From Ahaetulla prasina (taxonomy: Eukaryota; Chordata; Lepidosauria; Squamata; Colubridae): 64,000 bases of DNA. The stretch lies in contig NC_080546.1 in the NCBI RefSeq assembly GCF_028640845.1, positions 31,827,020 through 31,891,019 of the forward strand, given 5' to 3'. Every line of letters starts with the position of its first letter. Positions within the stretch are counted from its first letter, which is position 1. A program made the position numbers and the translations under genes. The notes under the pieces were generated by a model, which saw only the letters and a list, made by a program, of their open reading frames with translations, was not told where the DNA came from and made no database searches. Positions 25,352 through 37,300 of this stretch are shown here, in pieces.

Positions 25352-28300
25352 AAAAAAATACCATCAAAATCACATCTTAAGCATTCTCCTTCCCCTTGTC
25401 TTCTATCTTACACATTTTCCACCATCTGCTCACCAATCAGCTTAACATTTAACAATAAAGAATTTCAAATCTTTAATATATTGGTGTAAAAATCTCTTGT
25501 TTAAAAACTTATTAAGAAAAGATAAGCCTCCAAAAGTTCCTATAAAAAAAAATAATTCCATATTTGAAGTGAAGAAGTTTCCAAGATTTTAGTAGTTAGT
25601 TGTTTGCTTAAGAGCCATTCTTAAACTGTAAAATCTACCAAAAAGAGAAAAAAAAATTCAATAAACTTTTCTTCTTAAACATTGTGATAAAGAAAAAGGT
25701 AAAAAGAAAAAAAAATCATTAACAGTTCTTATTCATTCCATTTAAAAAATAGCTTGTTATGTTCTTCTCTTCCTTTGTCTTTTTATAGTTTCACTTTCCT
25801 TTGTATATTGCAAACGCCATTTTAAATCCACTCAAGTTGAAAGTTAGTTCAAAGGAAAGCTATTTAAGAGCTGAAGTTAAGATTTATTACTTGCAAATTC
25901 TTGCTAGTCCTCCTACTTTGTTCTGTCTGTGTTTTTTTTTATTTTATTTGGATTTATATCCCGCCCTTCTCCGAAGACTCAGGGCGGCTTACACTATGTC
26001 AAGCAATAGTCTTCATCCATTTGTATATTATATACAAAGTTAACTTATTGCCCCCAACAATCTGGGTCCTCATTTTACCTACCTTATAAAGGATGGAAGG
26101 CTGAGTCAACCTTGGGCCTGGTGGGGCTTGAACTTGCAGTAATTGCAAGCAGCTGTGTTAATAACAGACAGACTTAGTCCGCTGAGCCACCAGAGGCCCT
26201 TTGAGTTCTGAACCCTGTTGAGTTCTCTTTAAAAATAAATCTTGGCACAGAGATGGTCGCGGCTTCTCGTTCTGTATAAACAGAAGCACCCTGGGCATGG
26301 AGCTTCGTCAGGCTAAAGGGGAGCTCTCACCCTTCGATCCCCTGGTTAAATTCCAGGGGCTCCCGGGGAGCTCTACCCAAACCTGACCACTCTTCCCTCC
26401 CCCTTCTCCCAGGGGAGAGAATTCCAAACCGTTTGACAGCCCATTTACGCTGTCAGGGACGGTTTGACGAAACCCAGGGCAGACGATCCCAAAGGAACGT
26501 CCACAAAGCCTGCGTTGCCAGCGGAAGTCTCTGTCAGGTGTACTTCTAAAGACAGCCGATCTTCCAGGAGAACGCCCAAGTTGCGCACCCTTCCCCTGGG
26601 GGCCAATACTTCACCCCCAACAGTCAGCGAGGGCGAAAGCTGGCTGTACCGGGACGCCGGAACCCACAGCCACTCTGTCTTGGTCGGGCTGAGCTGGAGC
26701 CTGTTCCTCCCCATCCAGACCCGCACAGCCTCAAGACACCGGGCCATCACCTCGACAGCTTCGTTGGGTGGTTTGGAGTGGAAAAGTACAGCTGAGTATC
26801 ATCAGTGTACAGATGATAATCCACCCCAAAACCACGGATAACCTCACCCAGCGGCTTCATGTAGATGTTGAACAGGAGACGCAAGAGAACCGACCCCTGA
26901 GGCACCCCACAAGTGAGGTACCTAGGAGTCGATCTCTGCCCCCCTGCCAACACCGTCTGCGAACGGTCAGAGAGATAGGAGGAGAACCACCGATAAACGG
27001 TGCCTCCCAGCCCCAATCCCTCCAACCGTCACAGCAGGATACCATGGTCGATGGTATCAAAAGCCGCCGAGAGATCTAAAAGGACCAGGACAGAGGAACA
27101 TCCCCTGTCCCGAGTCCTCCAGAGGTCATCCACCAACGCGACCAAAACCGTCTCAGTGCTGTACCCAGGTCTGAAGGCGGACTGGAACGGGTCTAGAAAG
27201 ACAGATTCCTCCAGGTATTGGGGGAGCTGATATGCCACCACACTCTCAACAACCTTCGCCAAAAAGCGAAGGTTGGAGACTGGACGATAGTTCGCCAATT
27301 CAGCTGGGTCCAGGGAAGGCTTCTTGAGGAGGGGCCTCACCACCGCCTCTTTCAAGGCGGTGGGAAAAATGCCCTCCAACAAGGAAGCGTTGGTAACTCC
27401 CAGGAGCCAGCCTCGTGTCACCTCCCATGTGGCCAGTACCAACCAGGAAGGACACAGGACCAATAAACATGTGGTGGGATTCAGCCTACCCAACAACCTG
27501 TCCATGTCGTCGGGAGTCACAGGATCAAACTCAGCCCAGGTAATGTCCACAAGACTCGGCCCCGTCATCTCGCCCGGATCTATCCAATCAGCATCGAGAC
27601 CGCTCCGGATCCGAGCGATTTTATCAGACAGATACTGTACAAAATCCTCAGCACGACCCTGCAAGGGGTCCTCCCGAGCCTCCTGCGCAAGCAGGGAGCG
27701 GGTCATCCTAAACAGGATGGCTGGGGGATTATCTGCCGATGCGATAAGCGCGGAGAAATAATTATGTTTCACCGTTCTTATCGCCACTAGATAGGTCTGA
27801 ATATGTGACCTAACTAGTGTTCGGTCGGATTCGGTGCGGCTGGACCTCCAGACACTCTCTAGGCGTCTTTTCCGGCGCTTCATCTCTCTCAGCTCCTCGT
27901 TATATCAAGGAGCTGGTCGAGTTCAGCGCCGGGTCAGAGGCCGCAAAGGCACGATGCGGTCCAAAGCCCCGGCGGCCACCTCCTCCCAGGCGGCCACCAG
28001 TTTTTTGGCCGAGTTGTGGGCTAATTCCCCAGGAAACAGCTCAAGCTCCGTCAGAAACCTCTCCGGGTCCATCAGGCGCCTGGGATGGAATCATCGAATC
28101 GGCTCCGTCTCCCTGTGGTGGGGTGTAGCGGTTCGAAAGTCCAGCTGAAGGAGTAAATGATCTGACCATGACAAGGGTTTAACAATTAACTCCCCTAAAT
28201 CCAGATCATTAAGCCACTGTCCCGAGAAAAAAATCAGGTCCAGAGTGTTACTCCCAGTGTGGGTGGGACCATTAACTACCTGGGTCAGGTAGTTTATTGT

Positions 28301-31300
28301 TATAAGGACATGTGCTGGAAGATAATATATATATATCTATATTAGATATATTAAAAACTATATTAGATATATTAGAATGCTATTTAAAGACAAAGAATAA
28401 ACAATTTAAAGACAGACTCTAGACAAACGTGATGACTGAGGCTGAAAACTATAAGTGAAGGTAACTTCTAAAGAAGATCACTGCTATAGTAGAAGTCAGA
28501 ATTACAAACAACTACAAGCAAATAGCACTAACTACAAGTGGCCTTCAAAAGTGTCCTGTGAATTCATTGACATGCACTGATGTAGTGCAACGGATTCAAG
28601 TCCCAATATACAACCAGTATATGGACAGGCAAGGGAGCCATCAGAACTGAAGTAATAGGTTTAGATATAAAATGATAATTATGTACCTAAAAAATAATTG
28701 CCTACAAAAGTTTTAAATCAATGCCCATTGTGCGGTGGACAAACTTCAAGAATTTTCATGTTCACCATCTTATATTCTTTTGTTTTTTGTTTTTTTTTTT
28801 TTTGTAAAAAGTTTTTATTGGTCAAAAAAGATTTATGCAAATACATATCAGGTATGGTAAATTTTCATTTTTCTTATACATGATAAGAATTTTACTCAAA
28901 ATTTTAAACACATACAACAGCCATATGGCAAGCAGGTGATACGAAGTAGCTAAGTTTCAATCTTACATACACAATAAGGAAGGGTCAAGAATAATCAGAA
29001 TATCATACGAAAGAGAATAAGGAAAACCAACACAATACCAAATATCTTTGTCACTTCCTAGTTTTGGATCTCAGAACTCTGGGTTCAGCCTGACCCAACT
29101 CCAGGGCCGCAACAGCGCCAGCCGCCTCCGCCCCATGGTCTATAACCTCCCCTTCTTCAATTCCTGGGTCATCTAAATCCAGGAGGGCTTTGTGTTCCTC
29201 CACGTAGGCCGCAGCCTCCGCAATTGTACTAATTTTTTTCGTAATGCCCTCCCGGAAAATCATCAATCCTCTGGCATCAGCCATCTGAAGCCCACTCCTT
29301 CTGGTACAATTTGCTTGACAAAAGTAATATTTCTTTCTCATTTCACGTACCTGTCTGGGAATCTGCCTCAGAATGGCTATCTCCTGCCCCTATAAGTCAG
29401 TGCCCCACTCCTATGTTTTCTAAGAATTTCATCTCGCCTCTTTTCACGAATTTGACATGAACCTCTCTAGGAACTGCATGCGTGCGTGCATATTGTGAAT
29501 TAACTCTATAAACTCGATCCACATCCCAATTCATAAAATCAACACCTCTCCCAAGAAATTCTCCCAACAGTTTAGTCACAACATCTCTCAAATCTTCTTG
29601 GTCCACTTCTTCCAAATTTTGAAACCTAAGGAAATAAGACATTTTATCCATCTGTAGTCCAAGCACAACATTGCTTGTCGTCTCCCCTCTTTTCTGCACT
29701 GCCCGCATCTCACCCTCCAGACCTTCCACTTTCTGCTTATTTTCTGCTGAGACTTGTTGAGTATCCTTTAAATCCTTTTGGATAGTCACAATTTCTGCTC
29801 TTATTTCATCCAGTTTCTTGTCCATATTAGATAACTTTTCCAGAATTCTCTCCATTTCTCCAGCAGTTGGTCTCTGACCTTTTGCCATTTAAAAAAAAAA
29901 ATTTTCAAAATCCTCAGGCAAGCACAGTATCCTTATAATTTCCTCCGGATCCACCAGGGGGCACTCACAGGAGCAACGAGTCCAGAGTACAGTTAGTCAA
30001 CCAGGAAGCCGAAGGGAAGTGATGTCATCAAGATTCTCATAGTGAAGGCGGAAGCTGGACGCCACCATTGTTCCCCAGAGGGAGGGGGGGCCTCAAATCC
30101 TCCCTCCTAAATTTCTCCATCACCTCTTCTCTCCAGAGCTCCACAAAACCGGTAATCTTGTTATTTTAAGTTCTCCTCTCTCCAAAGTGATTCAGATTCT
30201 TCCAGTCGCAGGGGAGAAAACCCCCGCACCGGAGTACTCCACCACGCTTGCCGATATCCTTCCTTCTTCATTCCTCAATTCTTCTCCGCTCCTGTTCACC
30301 ACCAGGCTGCTGCAATTATAAATCCAAAGCCCGGTGTCACGGGCACAGCGCCCAGGCGACCAAAGTAATGGCCGCGGCCTGTGGCCTCCGAACCCCGCCG
30401 AGCCTAGGACGCGCCAGCATCGGTCCCCCCAGTCCTGTATGTCGGCTGGGAGACCCCTGGCGAGCCGTCCGTGCGGCAGGTGTCCTTTTCGGAACACCTG
30501 GCCCCTAAGGGCCTCGGCGGCGGCCGGATTCGGACACTGGAGGCAGGAGAAGCCTTCCAGACGTCCGTTGCCACCGGACACCGGAAGTCGTCTCCCTTAT
30601 ATTCTTTTGTTATGGGATTGGTATCTCAAAGTATAAACAAGAAAACCGCACTTTGAATTATTTAGGAATCATAGCTTTGTTCATGTTTTTCCCCTAACAT
30701 TTGCTTAAAACATAAACACTATATCGTAGTAGTTTCCATGCATGCAAAATCTATATTCTGAATTAGGTCATATAACAAAGGAAGTCAATTTTCCTTGAAC
30801 CAACAGCTCCCAGTTTACCAGAGATTCTTAGACATTTGGGCTATTTCTTTTCCAAAATATTCCAAACTTAGCAATTCTTTTTTTTTAAAGGCACTTTCCA
30901 CCACCCCCACCACCCAAAATCAAAAGTAAATGATGGTTTCTGGCAAAAATGTAATTAATTTCAGTTATGTGGTTGTAAATGTGGGCTGGCTGCTGACTAT
31001 CCATATAAGGTCATGTGATGACCTTATCAGAATTTCGAATCCTGATTATAAATAGCTTTTGATGGGTCTATCTATCATAACTTCAAAGAATTGCTAAGTG
31101 ACCAGTCATAAGTTGAGGGCTATCTGTATAAAATAGCAAATATATAAATTGTAATTCCACATATTGACCAGGACTAGCCTAATTACACTTGGGATTCAGC
31201 AGAATTTAATGTATACCTCCAATTTGAGTTATATTTCTAATTTAACATAATTATTAATTCCACATCATCAACAACCATGATCCCTGAAATTTTGGTACTT

Positions 31301-34300
31301 TAGATATATATTTCTTAAATACATGTTATCAGTTCTGTGCATTTAATAAAAAAGTTTTAATGAAGAAACAAACCAAAAACCATACCTGTACACATTGATT
31401 ATTGCTATCTGCAATTAATATTTTTCCATTTGTAGATGCAGCTACTCCCTGAAGATTTGTAAATTCCCCTTTGTTTCTCCCTTTGGTACCTAAAACAAAA
31501 CAAAATAGAGAAATTAACTCAAAATTTCTCTTGCAGTTATTAAGTGAATTTTGCTGCATTTTATACTCTTCCTTGTGACAGTTGTTAAATCAATCACTGC
31601 AACTGTTAAGTTAGTAACATGGTTGTTAAGTGAATCTGGCTTCCCCATTTACTTTGCTTGTCAGAAGATTGCAAAATATGATCACATGACCCCGGGATAC
31701 TGTAACCATCATAAATATAAGTCAGTTGCCAAGAGTCTGAATTTTGATCACATAATTACTGGGATCCTGCAATGGTCATAAGGGTAAAAAATTATTGTAA
31801 GTCATGTAAGTCACATGTAGTAACTGATGTATATTCAAAGAGTTTTTCAGTGCTGTTGTAACTTCAAATGGTCATTAAATGAACTGCTGTAAGTTGAAGA
31901 CTACCTGTACCACATCAGAGCTTCTAATGCAGGATGTCAAACTCGATTTCATTGAGGGCCACATCAGGGTTGTGTTTGACCGGGGTGGGGGGGTGGGGGT
32001 GGCCAGGGAGGGCATGGCCAGCTTGACATCACTCATGGTGATGTGGTGACCCGAGTGCTCTGCTAGTGAAAACAGGCTCCTGAGCTCAGTTTTTGGCTGC
32101 AATGGCCTCCTGCAACCCTCTGCCAGCAAAAAGAGAGCCTGGAAGGGCCACATGCAGCCTTTGCAAGCTCTGTTTGCGCTGGCAGAGGCACCACAGGCCG
32201 GTCTTCACTGTTTCCAGGGCATCTCCGCTGGCCACATTTAAACCCTCTGCGGGCCAGATCTAAGCCCCCACAGGCCGGATCTGGTCCCCAGGCCTTGAGT
32301 TTGACACCCCTATCCTAATCTAATCCCTTTCGATGCCAACCCAATCTCTAATATTTTCTCTACTCCAACAACTAAATTCCTACATATTTATGTGCATTTA
32401 TAAGATCTGGAAAAAAAATTCTGAGAGGTACCAGCTGTACGCTGATGATACCCAGCTGTACATTTCCACCCCTAACCACCCCAACGAAGCTGTCGAAGTG
32501 TTGTCCCGGTGTCTAGAGGCCGTGCGGGTCTGGATGGGGAGGAACAGGCTTAAACTCAACCCCTCCAAGACCTAGTGGCTGTGGATGCCGGCATCCCGGT
32601 ACAGTCAGCTGCAGCCACTGCTGACTGTTGGGGTCGAGTCATTGGCCCCAATGGAGAGGGTCCGCAACTTAGGCATTTTCCTGGATGGACAGTTGTCTTT
32701 TGAAGAACATCTGACGACCGTCTCCAGGAGAGCTTTTTATCAGGTACGCCTGATCCGCCAGTTGCGCCCCTTTCTAGACCAGGATTCCTTATGCAGTCAC
32801 TCACGCCCTCGTCACTTCTCGCCTGGACTACTGTAACGCTCTCTACATGGGGCTTCCCTTGAAGAGCACCCGGAGGCTCCAGTTGGTCCAGAATGCGGCT
32901 ATGCGGGTGATAGAGGGAGCTACTTGTGGCTCCCATATAACACCTCTCCTGCGCAAGCTGCACTGGCTGCCTGTGGTCTTCCGGGTGCAATTCAAGGTGT
33001 TGGTTACCATCTTTAAAGCGCTCCATGGCTTAGGACCGGGGTATTTACGGGACCGCCTACTGCCACCGTTTGCCTTCCATAGACCTGTGCGCTCCCATAG
33101 TGAGGGCCTCCTGAGGGTGCCGTCAGCCAAACAATGTCGGCTGGTGACCCCCGGGGGGAGAGCCTTCTCTGTGGGGGCACCTACCCTCTGGAATGAGCTT
33201 CCCCCAGGACTTCGACAGCTTCCTGACCTTCGGAGCTTCCGCCGCGAGCTGAAGACGTACTTATTCTTCCGTGCAGGACTGGCATAAAATTGAAATTTAC
33301 TAGTAATTTTAATGGGGTTTTTATGGTTTTAATATGTATTTTAATTAATGGGCCAAATTGAATAGGTTTTTTAAATTGGTTTTTAATTGTTTTAATTTTA
33401 ATTGTTTTACTTGGCTGTAAACCGCCCTGAGTCCTTCGGGAGAAGGGCGGTATAGAAATTAAATTATTCTATTCTATTCTATTCTATTCTATTCTATTCT
33501 ACAATGGGAAGTTATATGAGGGAAAGGTCATTATTAAAATATGTAAACAAAAATGCAGGTGGTCCTAACTCAAGTACTTGTCCAGCAAATGTTCAAAGTT
33601 ACAATGGTGCTGAATGAGTGTATAAGCTGTATGTCACTTATACAATGAACTGCACTCATCTGGTTATGATCTGGGCACATTACAGGATCCTGTGATCACA
33701 CAATTACCATTTACAATTTTCTTTGCTGACCTCCTATAAGCAAAGTCAATGGGGGAGCTAGCAGGAGGTTGCAAATGTTGATCATACCATGTCCTCTTTT
33801 AATGACCAGCAGTGATTCACTTAACAGAAACCAGAATTTCTGTCACTAAGTGGTACAGTCATGTGACAAGTTACAATGATGTAACTTAGTGACAGAAATT
33901 CTGGCCCCAGTTGCCATTTTTAAGTGAGACCTCCCCAAGGCTTCCCAAATGCCATACTATTATTCATTTCTTTCATTAAAAAACCTGAAGTTATTAACGA
34001 TACCTTGTTGACAATTCTGCAACTAACCACTCTTTTTCATGATTGCTACATAGGGTGGTTGTAAAGGGCAAGGGACACATAGTAAGTAATGTATATTCAA
34101 AGAGAAATGTAAATTTCAAGAATAGGATACTAAACTTATGTTACATATAAAAATTATATATAAAATATAAGTTGGCTCGAGCTCACAATGAAAAGTGGTA
34201 AGGCAAGAATTCTTGCTAAAGGATATGTGGACCACTTAAAAAGGTCTGGAAAACTGCAGTAAAGGAAAAACCAACACTGTTGTGATTTCACTAAATTTGA

Positions 34301-37300
34301 GTATCATCTGAAATACATTGATCTAACCTCAGGAACAAATTATATCATGAGAAGAATCATACTGAAAAGTAATCATTAACCGATCCAAAGAACTTATGTG
34401 GAATTGCCCAAAGGCAATGAAAGGAAAAAAGACTATGGTATTTACAACAAACAACTAGCCAGTAAATCTTTATAACAGGACAAAGTCCTTACAAGTATAA
34501 AATAATATTATGAACTTGTTTGTAGCTATAAGCAGCAGTCCATGAAAATTTAAAACATAGGCCCTCCTTACCTACTCGGAAGATTAGATCATCTTCAATG
34601 GGGTTTTCTTTCCTTTTGCCAGTGCTGTACATACTAGCTGGTCTCTTTACAGCCTTCTGTTTCACATGGCCACTGCCAGGAGACTTAACACGTCTCTTAA
34701 CTCCTTCAGTGGTAGGAGATACATCTGCTGACCTAATTACTTTGAGTTTGAATGGGCTGCCTTTAATATGTTGTTCGTACAGTCTCAAAGACAGTACAAA
34801 GTCCCCTTCTTTCTGGACAGTGTACAAAAATTCGTAAGTGCCATTTTTATTATCAAGTATCTCTCCATCTGCCACACTTCCATCAGGTGTGCTCAGCTCA
34901 GCTGTGATATAAGCATTTCCAGTTTTACAGAGCTCACCATCTTTGTCCTTGGTTGTGATGGTGACTGACATTGGTTGCCCTATCACAGTCTGCTTAAGTC
35001 CTTCACCTGTGGCCACTGTTTCAGAAGCCACCGCATTTGTGGTTAAAATAGTACCAAGATTATGAATAGATTTTTTCAATCCTTCCGTTTCTACTATGAA
35101 ATCCAGTTGATCATTTTCACGGGGCTGAAGAGGGAATTCCTGATCTGCCAGGTCATTTAGCTTGTCACTCATCTGCTTTTTAACAAGTAACACTTCTGTT
35201 TCAGTTCCATGACTGAGTGCTTGGGCGGTAAAATTGCTACAGCTCTTAATATTTTCTTGTCCCTCCAATAAAGTATCAAGCTGATTCTGCAAGACCTTGA
35301 TAAAAGCAAATACTATGGTTATTTCATTGAAGTTTCAAATAATAAAACAAACAACCACGTCTATGGGCAAGTTTCAGTATCTCAGGGAGATATCTAATAG
35401 TGCAAAACTGGACAAAATCATATAGTATTTGTTGGACTCAATGGAAAAAACATACTGAATAACATTGTCACAAAAAGTCTGTGTTGTAGCAGGGTTTAAA
35501 AGAGTTTCCAAAAAACAGCAACCAACCAATTTGGAAACTTCTGATTAGACTTGCTTGGCATTCATATGCTTTTTATCCACTTAGGAATAATTGTAGATTT
35601 GTGACCAATTTTGCCTTAGAGTCTTAATTACTTTTATGTCTGAACCCAGGAAAAGTCAATTCCAGCCCATAGTATACAAGCCACCAAAGCCAATAAGTTA
35701 AACACACATTCAAACTACTTTTAAGAGTTACATCTTCTTTGGTGCAATGTGTTTTATAGCATTTATAGCATTTCTGCATATTTATAACAAAAGTCTGTTG
35801 AGCAATGCAAATATTTCTTTATTTTCCATAATTCGAGGATATGTTGAATTAAATTTATGTAGTTAGCCAGAATATTACATCCAACTGGAAGTTCCAAGAA
35901 AGAAGAATTAAAATTTAAGTGGTAGAGAGGAATGGACATCAAAGAAAGTGTTAGCATCCCATTAGCATCCTCCACATGTACTAACCACCTTTTTAAGTGG
36001 AGAGGAAAAAGTCGACTCTACAATACAATTGTACAATACTTGTAAAATGTCTAGTTACATATTGTTAAATTTTAATGCATGTTAAGGATTGAAAGCACAG
36101 GCATATTGTTCCAATATTCAAGACCCATTGCTTATTTATTATCATTTTTGTCCTCCAAATAATTATAAAACACATTTGGGTTTTATTTTTTGTGATATAA
36201 TGCACTATATCTAATGAAATCAGATCATAAACTATTAGTACCATTTGTGTAAATGTTTTAATTTTTGGTTTTCAAAATTATCAGCCACACATACACCCTG
36301 AAAATCCAACAAATAATATTCATTCTCCAATTACTGCTTCCTTTAAACCAAAATTAGAGCTATGTTTCTGAAGCTGTTTATTTGTAGAAGACACTAGTTT
36401 CTACATAATAATAACGGACTGGAAAAAGTCAAATTTTCCTGGAATGGTTAGTTTTATGAGACATTTACTATGGTTTCCTTCATTAAAGGAAATATGAATT
36501 TCAGTCATTTTACCAAACAATATAATACAGTCAGTAGAAACCGAGAAAATTTTTAATGTTGAGAACAGAACTCTTACTTTATGTTTAAGGCCATAATTCA
36601 CTTCCAGTTCCATAAGCAACACACTCTTGCGAACATTTAATGTCTTCTGGAGTTCATCAAAAGTGGAATGAATTTCATCTACAATGCTGGTTTTTTGGTT
36701 GGTCAGTTGATGGATAATTTCAGATATGAAGTGCAATGCAGTATCTATTTCTGGAAGCCTATTAAAAACAAGTAGTTAACATTTCAAATATCAGTGCTGT
36801 AACTTCCCTTCAACATTCATAAGATGTATCATTACACAATTATTAATCTTTGGATAATACTCATTAATTACCTGTACACATGTAAAATGGAACAAAACTC
36901 ACTTAACAAATTCTCACTTAACAACATAAATTTTGGGCTCAATTGTGGTCCTAAGTAGAGGACTACCTATACTACAGATTTGATCTTTAGATATTTGCTT
37001 CTCCATTCTTTCTAATGAGAAACATTTCATTTTTTCCATGAATAATATATAATATTTATCAATAAACAGATATAAATGTAGATTGGATGCTGACATTTCC
37101 CATGTTAAAAGCTGTATACAAACATTAGCTGGATTACAAATCATTCTAAGGCAGAATTTTTTTGATTATACTGTATGTTAGTATCTATAAACTGTAAATA
37201 TACAGTAAACTGTAGCTTAGAGCAAAATGTGAAACATACACAAATTTGGTTATCTTCAGGGCTGTGCAAATTTATATACACATCTTTAAAAAAAAAGTTT

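Larger units (their letters stand above)
24042..26531 (-). mobile_element. L1-tailed noncoding element inserted in LINE copy D
   Basis: On the minus strand it starts GAGACTTCCGCTGGCAACGC and has a GC-rich leader of about 330 bp. A purine-rich AT body follows, then a G-rich polypurine tract near 24480-24535, and it ends AATAAAACTTTTTTACTTAAA with poly(A). The 3' end resembles L1. No ORF1 or ORF2 is recognisable. Diverged 15-bp target copies flank it (24027-24041 and 26532-26546). A SINE sits inside at 25932-26200. Confidence 0.65.

Noticed and set aside
29051..29888. ORF1 considered as a host nucleic-acid-binding gene
   Set aside because: The flanking 16-bp target duplication and poly(A) show it is part of an L1-type insertion.
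30192..30581. 129-codon minus-strand ORF in the L1 5' UTR, possibly an ORF0-like gene
   Set aside because: It lies in a CpG-rich leader where long frames occur by chance, and nothing in the protein is recognisable.
31551..31559. Extension of TRIM2 exon 6 upstream to an in-frame ATG at 31559
   Set aside because: The TTTAG acceptor at 31490 joins the exon in the correct phase to exon 5. The upstream frame is intron sequence.
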